DNA of 64,000 nt from Oscillospiraceae bacterium (GCA_900768125.1 CAAGBS010000016.1:1-64000); one strand, 5' to 3'. Counted from the stretch's first letter, positions 16,796-25,160 are shown. Numbers and translations are program-made. Notes: generated from the sequence alone by a model not told the origin.

Positions 16796-17464
16796 TTGAA
16801 ATATTCAAATACTATCGAGCTTGAGATACGCGGCGAACGCGCGCTGTTCGCCGACCCGCGGAGCAGGGAAAGCCTGCCGGTTCCAAGCTGTGAGGTTTTA
16901 AAGGGCATTCTGTGTTCCGTGTACTGGAATCCGGTATTCCTGTGGGTGCCGGACAGTCTGCGGGTCATGGAGAGCATAAACTGGATAAGCGAGGGACTGA
17001 CCCGCTCTGACGGTGAACGTCAGCATGTTTACACGCGGGAATGCCTGGTAAATGTCCGGTATCAGCTGAGGGCGCATTTTATATGGAACGAACAGCGTCC
17101 CGACCTGGCGGAAGACCGGAACGAGGATAAGCACTTCCGCATTGCGCTGAGAAGTCTCGCTCGGGGAGGGCGGCGGAGCGTTTATCTCGGCAGGTCTGAT
17201 TTTGCCGGTACTGTCCGGTCGGTGCATTTCGGCAGCGGAAAGGGTTTCTATGACGATTCCGAGACCGACCTCGGAACGATGTACCACAGCAGGGAATATC
17301 CCGCAGGGCAGCCGCGCTATTTCAGATGTATGATGAACGGAGGGATCATCGACCTGAGACCGCCTGAATACTGTTCCGCCCCGCTGAATCACCGCACAAG
17401 GAGTGAAACAAATGCCGCAGCTGAAACACCGCATAGACCTGGCGCTTCTGATATCAGTCGATAA
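16796..17464 (+). CDS. cas5: Cas5, type I-C (Cas5c/Cas5d-like) CRISPR RNA endoribonuclease homolog
   Basis: 222 residues from a TTG start seven bases after GGGGGGAG. The start of the protein (IELEIRGERALFADP), the LKGILCSVYWNP helix, VRYQLRAHFIWNEQRPDL, EDRNEDKHF and GGRRSVYLGR line up with type I-C Cas5. In that subtype Cas5 takes the place of Cas6 and cuts pre-crRNA in the repeat. Its catalytic Tyr-Lys-His (Tyr in SVYW, Lys-His in EDKH) is kept, so processing activity is plausible. The C-terminus runs about 25 residues past the conserved region and overlaps cas7 by 53 bases. No other cas gene or CRISPR array is near. Confidence 0.9.
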   Translation: MKYSNTIELEIRGERALFADPRSRESLPVPSCEVLKGILCSVYWNPVFLWVPDSLRVMESINWISEGLTRSDGERQHVYTRECLVNVRYQLRAHFIWNEQRPDLAEDRNEDKHFRIALRSLARGGRRSVYLGRSDFAGTVRSVHFGSGKGFYDDSETDLGTMYHSREYPAGQPRYFRCMMNGGIIDLRPPEYCSAPLNHRTRSETNAAAETPHRPGASDISR

Positions 17465-18236
17465 CGCTAATCCAAACGGAGACCCGCTCAACAGGGGACT
17501 TCCCCGACGCGACCGCTTCGGGCGCGGGGTGATATCAGCAGTGTGCATAAAGAGAAAACTCAGGAACGCACTGGAGCAGATGGGTCAGGAGATACTGATC
17601 TCTCCGCCGGAATATCCCGGCGACGACCTTGCACATCGTCTGTCAGATGTTTCGCGGCGCAGCGATATGAAGGACGAGGCGTGCAGGCGATGGTTTGACG
17701 TAAGGGCGTTCGGGCAGACCTTTGCGGTGCGCGGCTGTAATTTCTCCGGTATAAGGGGAGCGGTCTCGCTGCAGTCTGCGGTGAGCGTATGTCCGGTCAG
17801 GATAGTCAATCAGGGGATCACAAGCTGCTTTTCCGGAAAGAAAAGCTCGATAGGCTTCAAAACCAGCGTGGAGCACGGGCTGTATGTGTTGAAAGGCTCG
17901 ATAATCCCAGGCGCAGCCGCGAAAAACAGATTCAGCGAAGAAGACTGCATTATTTTGCAGAAAGCCCTGCTGCACATGACCGACGAGGACTGTTCCTCCT
18001 CACGTCCGGCGGGAAGCATGGAGGTGCGCAAGCTGCTATGGTGGGAGCACCCGGGAATGCTGGGCGCAGTCTCTCCGTCGGGCGTATTCGGGAGCGTTTC
18101 CATCAGACCCGCTCACGGAGAGCCGAAGAGGTATGAGGATTACAGGATAGATATTGCTGATATCCCTGGAGTGAAACTCACTGTCTTCGACAGGGACGAT
18201 ATGCTTACAGCCGTTGGGGAGACCCGGCGCGGATAA
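17412..18236 (+). CDS. cas7: Cas7, type I-C (Csd2-like) CRISPR RNA-binding backbone protein
   Basis: 274 residues, nearly full length for Csd2. RIDLALLISVDNANPNGDP at the N-terminus, CIKRKLRNAL, FDVRAFG, GIRGAVSLQSAVSV and EHGLYVLKGSI are the type I-C Cas7 hallmarks. Cas7 copies coat a crRNA to form the Cascade backbone. Start: ATG at 17412 with AAGGAG eight bases before; an in-frame GTG at 17403 overlaps that site. The cas8 and cas3 genes that normally flank cas5-cas7 in type I-C are absent, so on its own the pair could at most make a crRNA-Cas7 filament without PAM recognition or nuclease. Confidence 0.92.
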   Translation: MPQLKHRIDLALLISVDNANPNGDPLNRGLPRRDRFGRGVISAVCIKRKLRNALEQMGQEILISPPEYPGDDLAHRLSDVSRRSDMKDEACRRWFDVRAFGQTFAVRGCNFSGIRGAVSLQSAVSVCPVRIVNQGITSCFSGKKSSIGFKTSVEHGLYVLKGSIIPGAAAKNRFSEEDCIILQKALLHMTDEDCSSSRPAGSMEVRKLLWWEHPGMLGAVSPSGVFGSVSIRPAHGEPKRYEDYRIDIADIPGVKLTVFDRDDMLTAVGETRRG

Positions 18237-18249
18237 AATAGATTATGCG

Positions 18250-18290
18250 AAAATGCGGCGCAGGACGGATTCCCTGCGCCGCATTTTCTA
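18250..18290 (+). terminator. Strong terminator after cas7
   Basis: AAAATGCGGCGCAGG and CCTGCGCCGCATTTT form a perfect 15-bp stem with an eight-base loop, and the stem runs into TTTTCTATT. Confidence 0.9.
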
Positions 18291-18292
18291 TT

Positions 18293-18452
18293 GGTCACCT
18301 CTAAAAAACCTTGTTTGAGTGAAAATGTGTATAGCACACCGACTGCTTCTTCAAACCTCCTCGTAAGGCATACAGCCTTACTTCGTCGGCTTTCATCGCA
18401 TTCGGCGCACTCTACCCATTTTCCCTTTTCAAACCGGTTTTTAGGGGTTCCC
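18293..18452. repeat. Hairpin repeat element, copy 1 (about 160 bp)
   Basis: Begins GGTCACCTCTAAAAAACC and ends GGTTTTTAGGGGTTCCC, imperfect terminal inverted repeats. The inner arms also pair (GTTTGAGTGAAAATGTGTAT with the complement of 18402-18432), so the whole element can fold into one long stem with a central loop around CGTAAGGCATACAGCCTTACTTCG. A second copy lies at 53239-53400 with the same ends and the same central motif but different arms. It separates the convergent cas7 and malY-like genes. Confidence 0.8.
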
Positions 18453-19618
18453 TATTTAAGCATGAATGCGAGAACGCCCTGCCGCAGTCTCTCCAGTCCG
18501 TCCAGCAGGACGGAGCGCGGGCACGCCGCATTCAGCCGCAGGAAATACCTGCCGTTTCCGCGGTACTGCTCTCCGGCAGAGAGGTAAAGCCCGGTCTTCT
18601 GCCTGATGAAATCAGCAAGCTGGCGGGAGCTGTCGGTGATTTCGGAGCAGTCCAGCCAGAAAAGATAGGTCGCGTCTGAATGCGCCATGCGAACCTGCGG
18701 GAGCTTTTCAGCGAGGAACGCTTCGGTTGTCCTGCGGTTTTCCGCGATGTAGCCTCGAAGCTGATCCAGCCAGTCCCCGCCCTGAGTGAAAGCGGCTATG
18801 GCGGCGGTGACCGCGAATACGTTAGGCTCGGCGCACTCGTCCGTGTTCAGACCGCGCCAGACCTTATGGCGCAGCGTTTCGTCCGCGGCGTAGACTGCCG
18901 CAGTCTGAAGCCCGGCTAGGTTGAAAGCCTTGGTCGGCGCTATGCAGGTCACGCTGTTCAGCATGCAGTCCTCGGACACGGAGGCGAACGGGATATATTC
19001 CCTGCCCGGGGAAACGAGGTCGCAGTGTATCTCGTCCGACAGCACCACCACATGATATTTCCTGCAGAGACCGCCTATCCTTTCGAGCGTTTCGCGGTCC
19101 CACAGCATGCCGCCCGGGTTCTGCGGATCGCACAGCAGCATCAGCGAAGTCTGCGGGTCTGACAGCTTTGCTTCCAGGTCGGCGAAGTCAATGCGGTAGC
19201 TTCCGTTTTCGTAGATCAGCGGATTTTCCAGAACGTTCCTGCCGTTGTTGACGATGGAATTGAAGAAGATATTGTACACCGGGGTCTGAACCAGCACGTT
19301 CTCGCCAACGGTGGTCAGCTTGCGGACTATTGACGATATCGCCGGGACAACTCCGGTGCAGAACATCAGCCATTCCCGCTTTATTTCAAAGCCGTGGCGT
19401 TCTTTCCACCAGCCGGTGTAAGCCGCGTACCACTCGTCAGGGACGTTGGTGTAGCCGAATACCCCGTGCGCCGCACGTTCGGATATCGCGCGGGTTATCT
19501 CCGGTGCGGCGGGGAAGTCCATGTCGGCTACCCACATGGGCAGCTCGTTTTCAGCGACTTCCCATTTCAGCGAGTATGTCCCGCGGCGGTCGGTGGGGGC
19601 GTCAAAATCGTACTTCAT
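18452..19618 (-). CDS. PLP-dependent C-S lyase/aminotransferase, MalY/PatB family
   Basis: 388 residues, fold-type I PLP enzyme. ELPMWVADMDFPAAPEI, LMFCTGVVPAISSIV, CDPQNPGG, VVLSDEIHCDL and the PLP lysine in APTKAFNLAGLQ match the MalY/PatB (cystathionine beta-lyase-like) group. It likely cleaves a C-S bond, such as in cystathionine, giving homocysteine, pyruvate and ammonia. The stop lies exactly at the edge of the hairpin repeat. Confidence 0.88.
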   Translation of the reverse strand: MKYDFDAPTDRRGTYSLKWEVAENELPMWVADMDFPAAPEITRAISERAAHGVFGYTNVPDEWYAAYTGWWKERHGFEIKREWLMFCTGVVPAISSIVRKLTTVGENVLVQTPVYNIFFNSIVNNGRNVLENPLIYENGSYRIDFADLEAKLSDPQTSLMLLCDPQNPGGMLWDRETLERIGGLCRKYHVVVLSDEIHCDLVSPGREYIPFASVSEDCMLNSVTCIAPTKAFNLAGLQTAAVYAADETLRHKVWRGLNTDECAEPNVFAVTAAIAAFTQGGDWLDQLRGYIAENRRTTEAFLAEKLPQVRMAHSDATYLFWLDCSEITDSSRQLADFIRQKTGLYLSAGEQYRGNGRYFLRLNAACPRSVLLDGLERLRQGVLAFMLK

Positions 19619-19632
19619 ACAGTCTCCTTTTT

Positions 19633-20505
19633 TTACATGCAGGCGCAGTCAGGCTCGTTTTCGCGGCAGACTATCCGTGTCTTGTCCGGGTCTATCTTGT
19701 CGCTTTCCATTATCAGTTCGCCTATGCTGTCCGCTGTTATTCTGCCGCCTGAGGGATTCTTCACGCTGTCTATCCTGCCGGTGATCTCGGCTTCGACTGT
19801 GGAGTATTCGAACGCCAGAGTCGTGTTCATCAGGCGGCAGTTTTTCAGCGTCAGTTCCTGCGCGTAGCAAAGTCCCTGCAGGCTTTCAATCGTGCAGTTT
19901 ATCAGCGTGAGTTTCCGGGAGTTCCAGCCGAGATACTCGCCGCTTATGAACGAATCGTAAACAGTCACGTTTTCGGTGTTCCAGAATGCGTCCTTGCTGA
20001 GAAGACGGGAATTTCTAATGACGATATTCCAGGCGCCGTCGAACGGGTAATTTCCGAAAAGCTCCAGCCCGTCTATCTCCATGCTGCGGCTGTTCATTGC
20101 GAAGTAGTCGCCCTTTGCCGTGACCTGCTCCATCTTCACGCCGTCGCAGTTCCAGAGGGTCTCTGCGGCGTCCGGCATTGATACTCTGCTGAGTTTCAGT
20201 CTGCGGCAGCGGCGGAAGGTCTTGGGCGCTTCGATCGCGGTATCAACTGCGGAAAGGTCGTCCGTGTACCATATTCCGGCCCTCGCGGTGCTGAAAAGAG
20301 TACAGTTCTGCAGGCGTATATCGCGGCTGTACCACAGCGGGTATTTCCAGCGGAAAATGCTGTCTGTGAGTTCTATATTGCTGCTTTCTTTCAGCGGGGA
20401 TTCCCCGTCGTCGAATATCGTGTTGATTATCCTGAGTCCGCTTCCCTGAAACAGGGCGCGTTCCCCGGTCAGCAGCTGCTGGCGTATTTCTTTTTTAGTC
20501 TCCAT
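19633..20505 (-). CDS. DUF3737 right-handed beta-helix protein
   Basis: 290 residues. A regular pattern of short beta-strand repeats (for example SIFRWKYPLWYS, NCTLFSTARAGIWYTD, LINCTIESLQGLCYA, LKNCRLMNTTLAFEYS) and the ends ERALFQG... and ...ACM match DUF3737, a family common in gut Firmicutes with no known function. No signal peptide, so cytoplasmic. It overlaps the small upstream gene by 11 bases and is 14 bases upstream of the MalY-like gene, so the three probably form one operon. Confidence 0.85.
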   Translation of the reverse strand: METKKEIRQQLLTGERALFQGSGLRIINTIFDDGESPLKESSNIELTDSIFRWKYPLWYSRDIRLQNCTLFSTARAGIWYTDDLSAVDTAIEAPKTFRRCRRLKLSRVSMPDAAETLWNCDGVKMEQVTAKGDYFAMNSRSMEIDGLELFGNYPFDGAWNIVIRNSRLLSKDAFWNTENVTVYDSFISGEYLGWNSRKLTLINCTIESLQGLCYAQELTLKNCRLMNTTLAFEYSTVEAEITGRIDSVKNPSGGRITADSIGELIMESDKIDPDKTRIVCRENEPDCACM

Positions 20506-20734
20506 TTTTGCTCTCCTTGGCGCATAAGTCCTTTTTCAGCTGATATATGATGTAGTCGATTATGCCTATGTTCCTTTCGCATTCGTGTACCTCGCACAGA
20601 AGCCTGCGGCGGTGCGCTTCCAGCATACTGAAAACAGCGCAGCAGTCCTCGGAGCGCACGGTTTCGGTCTCGGCTTCGGAAAAACCGGCGTCAAGCATAC
20701 ATTGCAGCAGTTCCGGACGTATCTCTCTATTCAT
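20495..20734 (-). CDS. Small conserved-looking cytoplasmic protein, 79 residues
   Basis: Starts at ATG 20734 after GGAG (spacing 7); the frame is open upstream to 20815 but without a ribosome site. Residues 1-25 (REIRPELLQCMLDAGFSEAE) look like a small helical domain, followed by a predicted long helix (SMLEAHRRRLLCEVHECERNIGIIDYIIYQL). The second half is reminiscent of the dimerisation helix of MerR-type regulators, but the HTH part is absent. Function unknown; it is coupled to the DUF3737 gene. Confidence 0.65.
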   Translation of the reverse strand: MNREIRPELLQCMLDAGFSEAETETVRSEDCCAVFSMLEAHRRRLLCEVHECERNIGIIDYIIYQLKKDLCAKESKNGD

Positions 20735-20866
20735 AATTATACTCCGTTTTCTCAGATTTGTAAAGCGGTAGTTCCCGCCTGAAATAAGTATAGCATATAT
20801 CGGCTGAGATAGCAATTGCTTATATTGAATAGTGCATTATGCCTCCGGAGTATAGAAAAAAAGCCG

Positions 20867-20897
20867 CCCTTAACAAGAGCAGCTTTAGGAGACCGGA
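20867..20897 (-). terminator. Terminator of the cbiK-btuFCD operon
   Basis: On the minus strand AGCTGCTCTT-gtt-AAGGGCGGCT is followed by seven T. It lies about 55 bases after the ABC ATPase stop. Confidence 0.8.
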
Positions 20898-20950
20898 TTC
20901 TTCGGTTTCTGCGATGTGGTCTGAACTGAACGCGCAACCGGCGAAAAAGG

Positions 20951-22057
20951 TTACGATAAGGTGCCGCGGAGTTTCCCCAGCTTGTCTGCGTGCGCCAGCA
21001 GCGCGGAATTATCCGGGTTCAGCTTCCCCACGCTGCCGGGACAGCACAGCGTATATTCGCAGGAACTGATAAGCGCAAACCCGCGCTGCAGCGCACTTTC
21101 CGGGACTTCGCCGAACGCGGGGTACGAAAGGACTTTCGCAGCCAGCGCGTATGCGACCGGATAGTCGATATCGTTCTCCGGGATCATTCCCGCCGCAAAC
21201 GGGATACCCTCCCGCTGAAGCCTGCGGAAAACTCCGCCGCAGCGTCCGCCGCCGGAGATAACGAACACCCGAGGCGCACCGCACGGTCTTTCAAGCTCCG
21301 CGCAGCCGCTGGACTCGCAGAAGCACGCTTCATCAATGCCGTAAAGCGAGCTGATACAGCCGCCGGAGAAGATCTCCTCCGGTGCGCCGATACGCCCGAT
21401 TTTCCCGCCGCTGATGGTGACTATCATGTCCGAGACGCGCTCTGCAAGGTCAAGTTCGTGCAGCGACATCAGGACTGCTATGTTTTTCTCCCGCACCAGC
21501 TTTTTCAGCGTGTTGAGGAGTTCCAGCTTGTGCCGGATATCCAGAAACGAGGTAGGCTCGTCAAGTATCAGCAGTTCCGGCTGCTGCGAGATGGCACGGG
21601 CGAGCATTACCCGCTGCCGCTGACCGTCGCTTATCCGCGAGAAATCCACGCCGGAAAGTTCCGCAGTGGAGGTAAGTTCCATCGCCTCGTCAACAGCCGC
21701 CCTGTCCGCTGCCGAAAGTATCCCGAGCCGCCCGGTGTAGGGATACCGCCCGGATTCCACCACGTCCCGGCAGGTCATCAGTTCCGGAGAAATGCGCTCG
21801 GTCAGCAGTATGGACAGCTTCCGCGCAAGTTCGTTCGGGCTGGTCTGCCGCAGATCCCTGCCGTCTATGAATACAGTCCCCGCGAGCGGCTGAAGCTGCC
21901 GGGCGGCGGTTTTCAGCAGGGTGGATTTCCCGCAGCCGTTGGGGCCGATGAGGGTGGTTATTTTTCCGCGCTCTGCGGTTATTTCCGCACCGCTGAGCAC
22001 TATTTTCCTGCCGTAGCCTGCGGACAGGCCGTCAGTGCGTAAAAATCCGCTGTTCAT
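20951..22057 (-). CDS. btuD: Cobalamin/iron-complex ABC transporter ATPase with extra C-terminal domain (BtuD/FecE-like)
   Basis: 368 residues. ABC ATPase at about 5-245: Walker A GPNGCGKSTLL, signature RISDGQRQR, Walker B LLILDEPTSFLD. A further 110-residue domain (VFVISGGGRCGGVFRRLQREGIPFAAGMI to the C-terminus) is not part of the ATPase; comparable tails occur on related Clostridial transporters and may regulate or bind a nucleotide. It powers import with the permease and binding protein encoded just upstream. The B12 riboswitch in front of the operon argues for a corrinoid or cobalt-tetrapyrrole substrate. Confidence 0.88.
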   Translation of the reverse strand: MNSGFLRTDGLSAGYGRKIVLSGAEITAERGKITTLIGPNGCGKSTLLKTAARQLQPLAGTVFIDGRDLRQTSPNELARKLSILLTERISPELMTCRDVVESGRYPYTGRLGILSAADRAAVDEAMELTSTAELSGVDFSRISDGQRQRVMLARAISQQPELLILDEPTSFLDIRHKLELLNTLKKLVREKNIAVLMSLHELDLAERVSDMIVTISGGKIGRIGAPEEIFSGGCISSLYGIDEACFCESSGCAELERPCGAPRVFVISGGGRCGGVFRRLQREGIPFAAGMIPENDIDYPVAYALAAKVLSYPAFGEVPESALQRGFALISSCEYTLCCPGSVGKLNPDNSALLAHADKLGKLRGTLS

Positions 22058-22070
22058 GCTGCGCCTCCGT

Positions 22071-23072
22071 TCATTTCTTCCGCGATATCATTATGAGTAT
22101 TACCACCGGCGCGCCCAGCACTGCGGTCACGGAGCCTATGCTTAATTCAGTGGGCGCGAATACCGTCCTTGCGATGAGGTCGCACAGCAGGCAGAAGCAG
22201 GAACCTCCGAGGAACGAAGCGGGAATGACCGCCTGCGGTTTAGCCGTGCCGAGCATTTTTTTGACGATATGCGGGACGGCAATCCCCACGAACGACACCG
22301 GCCCCGCGAATGCAGTCACGCAGGCGGAAAGCAGGCTGGACAGCAGAATTATCGCCAGCCTGAACGCGCGGATATTCACGCCGGAATTGCGCGCGTAGGC
22401 TTCGCCCAGCTGATATGCGCCTATCTGCTTCGACAGCAGGAAAGCCGGGATCATAGCCGCGAATACCACGATGGACATTGCGCCTGCTTCGTCCATTCCG
22501 ATGCCGGAGAAGCTTCCCATCGACCAGTTGTGCAGATTGACTATGTTCGAATCGTCCGCGAATGTGACCACAAATTCAGTTATCGCGGAGCAGATGTAGC
22601 TTATCATTATGCCGCAGACTATCAGCATGTAGTTTTTCTGAGCCCTGCCGGACACCGGGATAATAAGCCCCAGCGACAGCAGAGAGCCGACGAAAGCCGC
22701 TGCGATAAGCCCGCCGGAGCCAACCGAAACGCCGTTCCCGAGGAAAATTATCATCGTCAGTGCGACGGTGAGCTTTGCGCCGGAGGATATCCCCAGCACG
22801 AACGGCCCCGCGATAGGATTCGCGAAGAACGTCTGAAGCAGATAGCCGGACACCGCCAGCGCGCCGCCCAGCACTACCGCGGCGATGACCCGGGGCAGGC
22901 GGCTTATCATGATGATGTCATAAGCGGTGTTTTTTTCGCCGCCGAAGACTGCCGAGGCTATCTCCGGCGCGGAAAACCTCACGCTGCCGAAGCATACTCC
23001 GGCTGCGGCAAGCGCAAGGGTCAGTATCGCCAGTATTGCGTAGCAGACGGCGCAGCGGGTGGTTCGGTTCAT
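22071..23072 (-). CDS. btuC: FecCD-family ABC permease (BtuC-like)
   Basis: 333 residues with about ten membrane segments. RLPRVIAAVVLGGALAVSG, NPIAGPFVLGISSGAK and GPVSFVGIAVPHI are family hallmarks of permeases for B12, haem and siderophores. It forms the membrane channel with the ATPase encoded 13 bases downstream and the lipoprotein encoded upstream. Confidence 0.93.
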   Translation of the reverse strand: MNRTTRCAVCYAILAILTLALAAAGVCFGSVRFSAPEIASAVFGGEKNTAYDIIMISRLPRVIAAVVLGGALAVSGYLLQTFFANPIAGPFVLGISSGAKLTVALTMIIFLGNGVSVGSGGLIAAAFVGSLLSLGLIIPVSGRAQKNYMLIVCGIMISYICSAITEFVVTFADDSNIVNLHNWSMGSFSGIGMDEAGAMSIVVFAAMIPAFLLSKQIGAYQLGEAYARNSGVNIRAFRLAIILLSSLLSACVTAFAGPVSFVGIAVPHIVKKMLGTAKPQAVIPASFLGGSCFCLLCDLIARTVFAPTELSIGSVTAVLGAPVVILIMISRKK

Positions 23073-23088
23073 GCGGCGCTCCTTTCTG

Positions 23089-24219
23089 TCAGGTCAGCTT
23101 GCAGAAGAAATCAAAATCTCCGTCCCCGCCGGAGAATATACGGTGGAGTTCCTCAGTCATTTCAGCGGCGGCGGAAGTCTTCTGGAATACGGTCGCGTTG
23201 GTGCACCAGATGTTCCCGGTCTGGAACGCACGGAAGTCTGCCAGCAGCGGGTTTTTCGCGGAAAGCTGCGCGAGAGAATCCACGCCGCCGTCCACAGTGC
23301 CGTTGTAGATGAGGCAGTCCGCGTCCTTCGCCAGCGCGTAGAAAGCCTCGAACTGGATATTCGCTGAGGACAGCGCGTTTTCATCGACTTTAAGGTCGTC
23401 GGCGGTGAAAACGTACTCTCCTCCGGCAAGCTCTATCATCTTTGAAATGTAGTCTCCGGGCTTGCGCACGACCGCGTATCCGTTTGATGAAATGTAGAAA
23501 AACGCCGCCGTACAGCCGGTGCTGTCGCGCGAGACCACATCGTCCAGCAGCGAGCATTTTTCGCTGAAAAACCGCTCCGCTTCGTCCTGTTTGCCGAGGA
23601 TAAGCCCGTAGAGCCTTATCCATTCCAGCCGTCCCAGCGGGTGGGACTCCGCGCTCGAACGCTCGATAAGCACCGGAATGCCGCACTTTTCTATCTGCTC
23701 GGCGGTCTTCGGGCTGTGATATATCATCATATTTTCGATGGCGAGGTCGCAGCCCTCGGACATCAGCAGTTCAATGTCAGGAGAGGAGTATTTCCCGGCG
23801 TAGAGTATGTCCTCGTCGGCGACTGCCTGCGCTATCTCCGGGAGCTTCCAGTTGTTTTCCGCTGTGGAGGTCGCGAGGATATCCCCAAGCCCGTCAAGGC
23901 TTTCGAAAAGATCCATCGCCGAGGACGAAGCAAGGTAGATGTTTTCCGGCGGGCTTATCACTGTAATGCCTGCCGGGAGCTGCTCCGGAGGTTCGCTACC
24001 GGCGGGTACTATCAGGTACTGCCGCCCGTCCGCTGTCTCGGCTAGCGCGGAGCCGTCCGCGAGGTAGTCCACCGAAAACTGCTCGGCGTACTGTATATCC
24101 ATTCTGCCGACTACTTCCGGAAGCGCCCCCGCGTTTTCATTCCGCACCGGGGCGGCGCAGCCGGAAAGCATTACCGCCAGCGCCAGAAATGCCGCTGATT
24201 TACGAAATATAGTCATCAC
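23089..24219 (-). CDS. btuF: Periplasmic-binding lipoprotein of a BtuF/FecB-type ABC importer
   Basis: 376 residues. Signal peptide with lipobox LSGC (Cys21), then a PF01497-type two-lobe binding domain joined by a long helix. It would be anchored outside the membrane and deliver the ligand to the FecCD-type permease. Its start overlaps the stop of the upstream lipoprotein gene as ATGA. The ligand is inferred to be a corrinoid or related tetrapyrrole because of the B12 riboswitch and the cbiK neighbour; haem or cobalt-complex uptake is an alternative. Confidence 0.88.
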   Translation of the reverse strand: MMTIFRKSAAFLALAVMLSGCAAPVRNENAGALPEVVGRMDIQYAEQFSVDYLADGSALAETADGRQYLIVPAGSEPPEQLPAGITVISPPENIYLASSSAMDLFESLDGLGDILATSTAENNWKLPEIAQAVADEDILYAGKYSSPDIELLMSEGCDLAIENMMIYHSPKTAEQIEKCGIPVLIERSSAESHPLGRLEWIRLYGLILGKQDEAERFFSEKCSLLDDVVSRDSTGCTAAFFYISSNGYAVVRKPGDYISKMIELAGGEYVFTADDLKVDENALSSANIQFEAFYALAKDADCLIYNGTVDGGVDSLAQLSAKNPLLADFRAFQTGNIWCTNATVFQKTSAAAEMTEELHRIFSGGDGDFDFFCKLT

Positions 24220-25100
24220 TTCACGGAAGCTGAGTCGAACGTCAGCTTGTATTCTATCTCGTGCGGCTCGCTCATTGCAGTGGTGTCAGCGTAGACTGTA
24301 ACTGCGCGGTCAAAGCAGGATACCGGTATCACGAACGTGGAATTGCCCTCGGTGTTGACAGGAAGGTATTTTTCTTCGCCGATACGCATGTAGTCGTAGT
24401 TGGAACTGCTCCAGACTATCTCAGCGGTGATTTCCCCGCCGGAAACGGTGATTTTCGCCGGAGACTGCACCGAAGCCCTGCCGGAGCCGCCGGAAAGCGT
24501 AACTTCGGCGGTGTATTCACCATCGGAAAGGCCGAGGGAAGCGGGAGTTTTCAGCACGCCGTCAGCGAAGCTTTCAGCGGGAATGAGATCCGAGCGGAAC
24601 ACGAGCGTGCGGTCGTACCATTTTTCGCGGTTCTTGCTGAATGCGGCGCAGTCCACCGGGACGTCAAGCGCTTCCACCGGGACTGTGAACGTGTGAGCAC
24701 CCTCGGAGTCCTCCACGAACGGAATGTACTCCGATTCCACTGCGTCCTCGCCCCTGCCCATGAAAAGATAGAGATATCCCTTGCCGTGCATGGTCATAAC
24801 GGCGGACATTTTGCCGTCCGATACGTTCAGCGTGCACTTTGTGATGTTGAACATCGTGGAGCTGGAATCAACGGTTATATCGTAGCTTCCGTCCCGGATA
24901 TCTGCGGCGTAAAGCGGTGTGTATTCAGTGTCGGAGCCGGCCTCCGCCGTGGCTGCGGGAGCCGCCTGAGATGTGCCCGCAGATTCGTTCGAAGTCTGCG
25001 AAACAACGGAATTATCCGAACTTTCCGGAGCGGTGACGGAAGCGCAGCCGGTCAGCGCCAGAGCAGCGAGTATTGCAATTATAGTAATATTTTTTTTCAT
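24216..25100 (-). CDS. Cell-surface lipoprotein with two similar beta-rich domains (NEAT-like), possible tetrapyrrole binding
   Basis: 294 residues. Lipobox LTGC (Cys19), a Ser/Thr/Ala-rich spacer to about 58, then two related domains. The first (about 65-170) begins IRDGSYDITVDSSS and contains KCTLNVSDGKMSAVMTMHG. The second (about 190-294) begins LSDGEYTAEVTLSGG and contains PAKITVSGGEITAEIVWSS. Each looks like a beta-sandwich, and the 'DGxYx...xxVxxGxxxAxx' pattern recalls NEAT haem-binding domains. That is pattern-level evidence only. Position between cbiK and btuF under a B12 riboswitch points to surface capture of the importer's substrate. Confidence 0.6.
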   Translation of the reverse strand: MKKNITIIAILAALALTGCASVTAPESSDNSVVSQTSNESAGTSQAAPAATAEAGSDTEYTPLYAADIRDGSYDITVDSSSTMFNITKCTLNVSDGKMSAVMTMHGKGYLYLFMGRGEDAVESEYIPFVEDSEGAHTFTVPVEALDVPVDCAAFSKNREKWYDRTLVFRSDLIPAESFADGVLKTPASLGLSDGEYTAEVTLSGGSGRASVQSPAKITVSGGEITAEIVWSSSNYDYMRIGEEKYLPVNTEGNSTFVIPVSCFDRAVTVYADTTAMSEPHEIEYKLTFDSASVK

Positions 25101-25160
25101 ATTAAATCTCCGAAAGGCGGCAGGGATATCCTTGCCGCCTTGTATGTATCTGAGGGAAAA

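Noticed and set aside
20818..20860. Possible gene on the plus strand upstream of the riboswitch operon terminator
   Set aside because: The open frames there are short, unsupported by ribosome sites and overlap the terminator hairpin.
20990..23312. Two long plus-strand frames opposite btuD and btuC (350 and 347 residues)
   Set aside because: Arg/Gln/His-rich translations typical of antisense of GC-rich genes; the minus strand encodes clear ABC transporter proteins.
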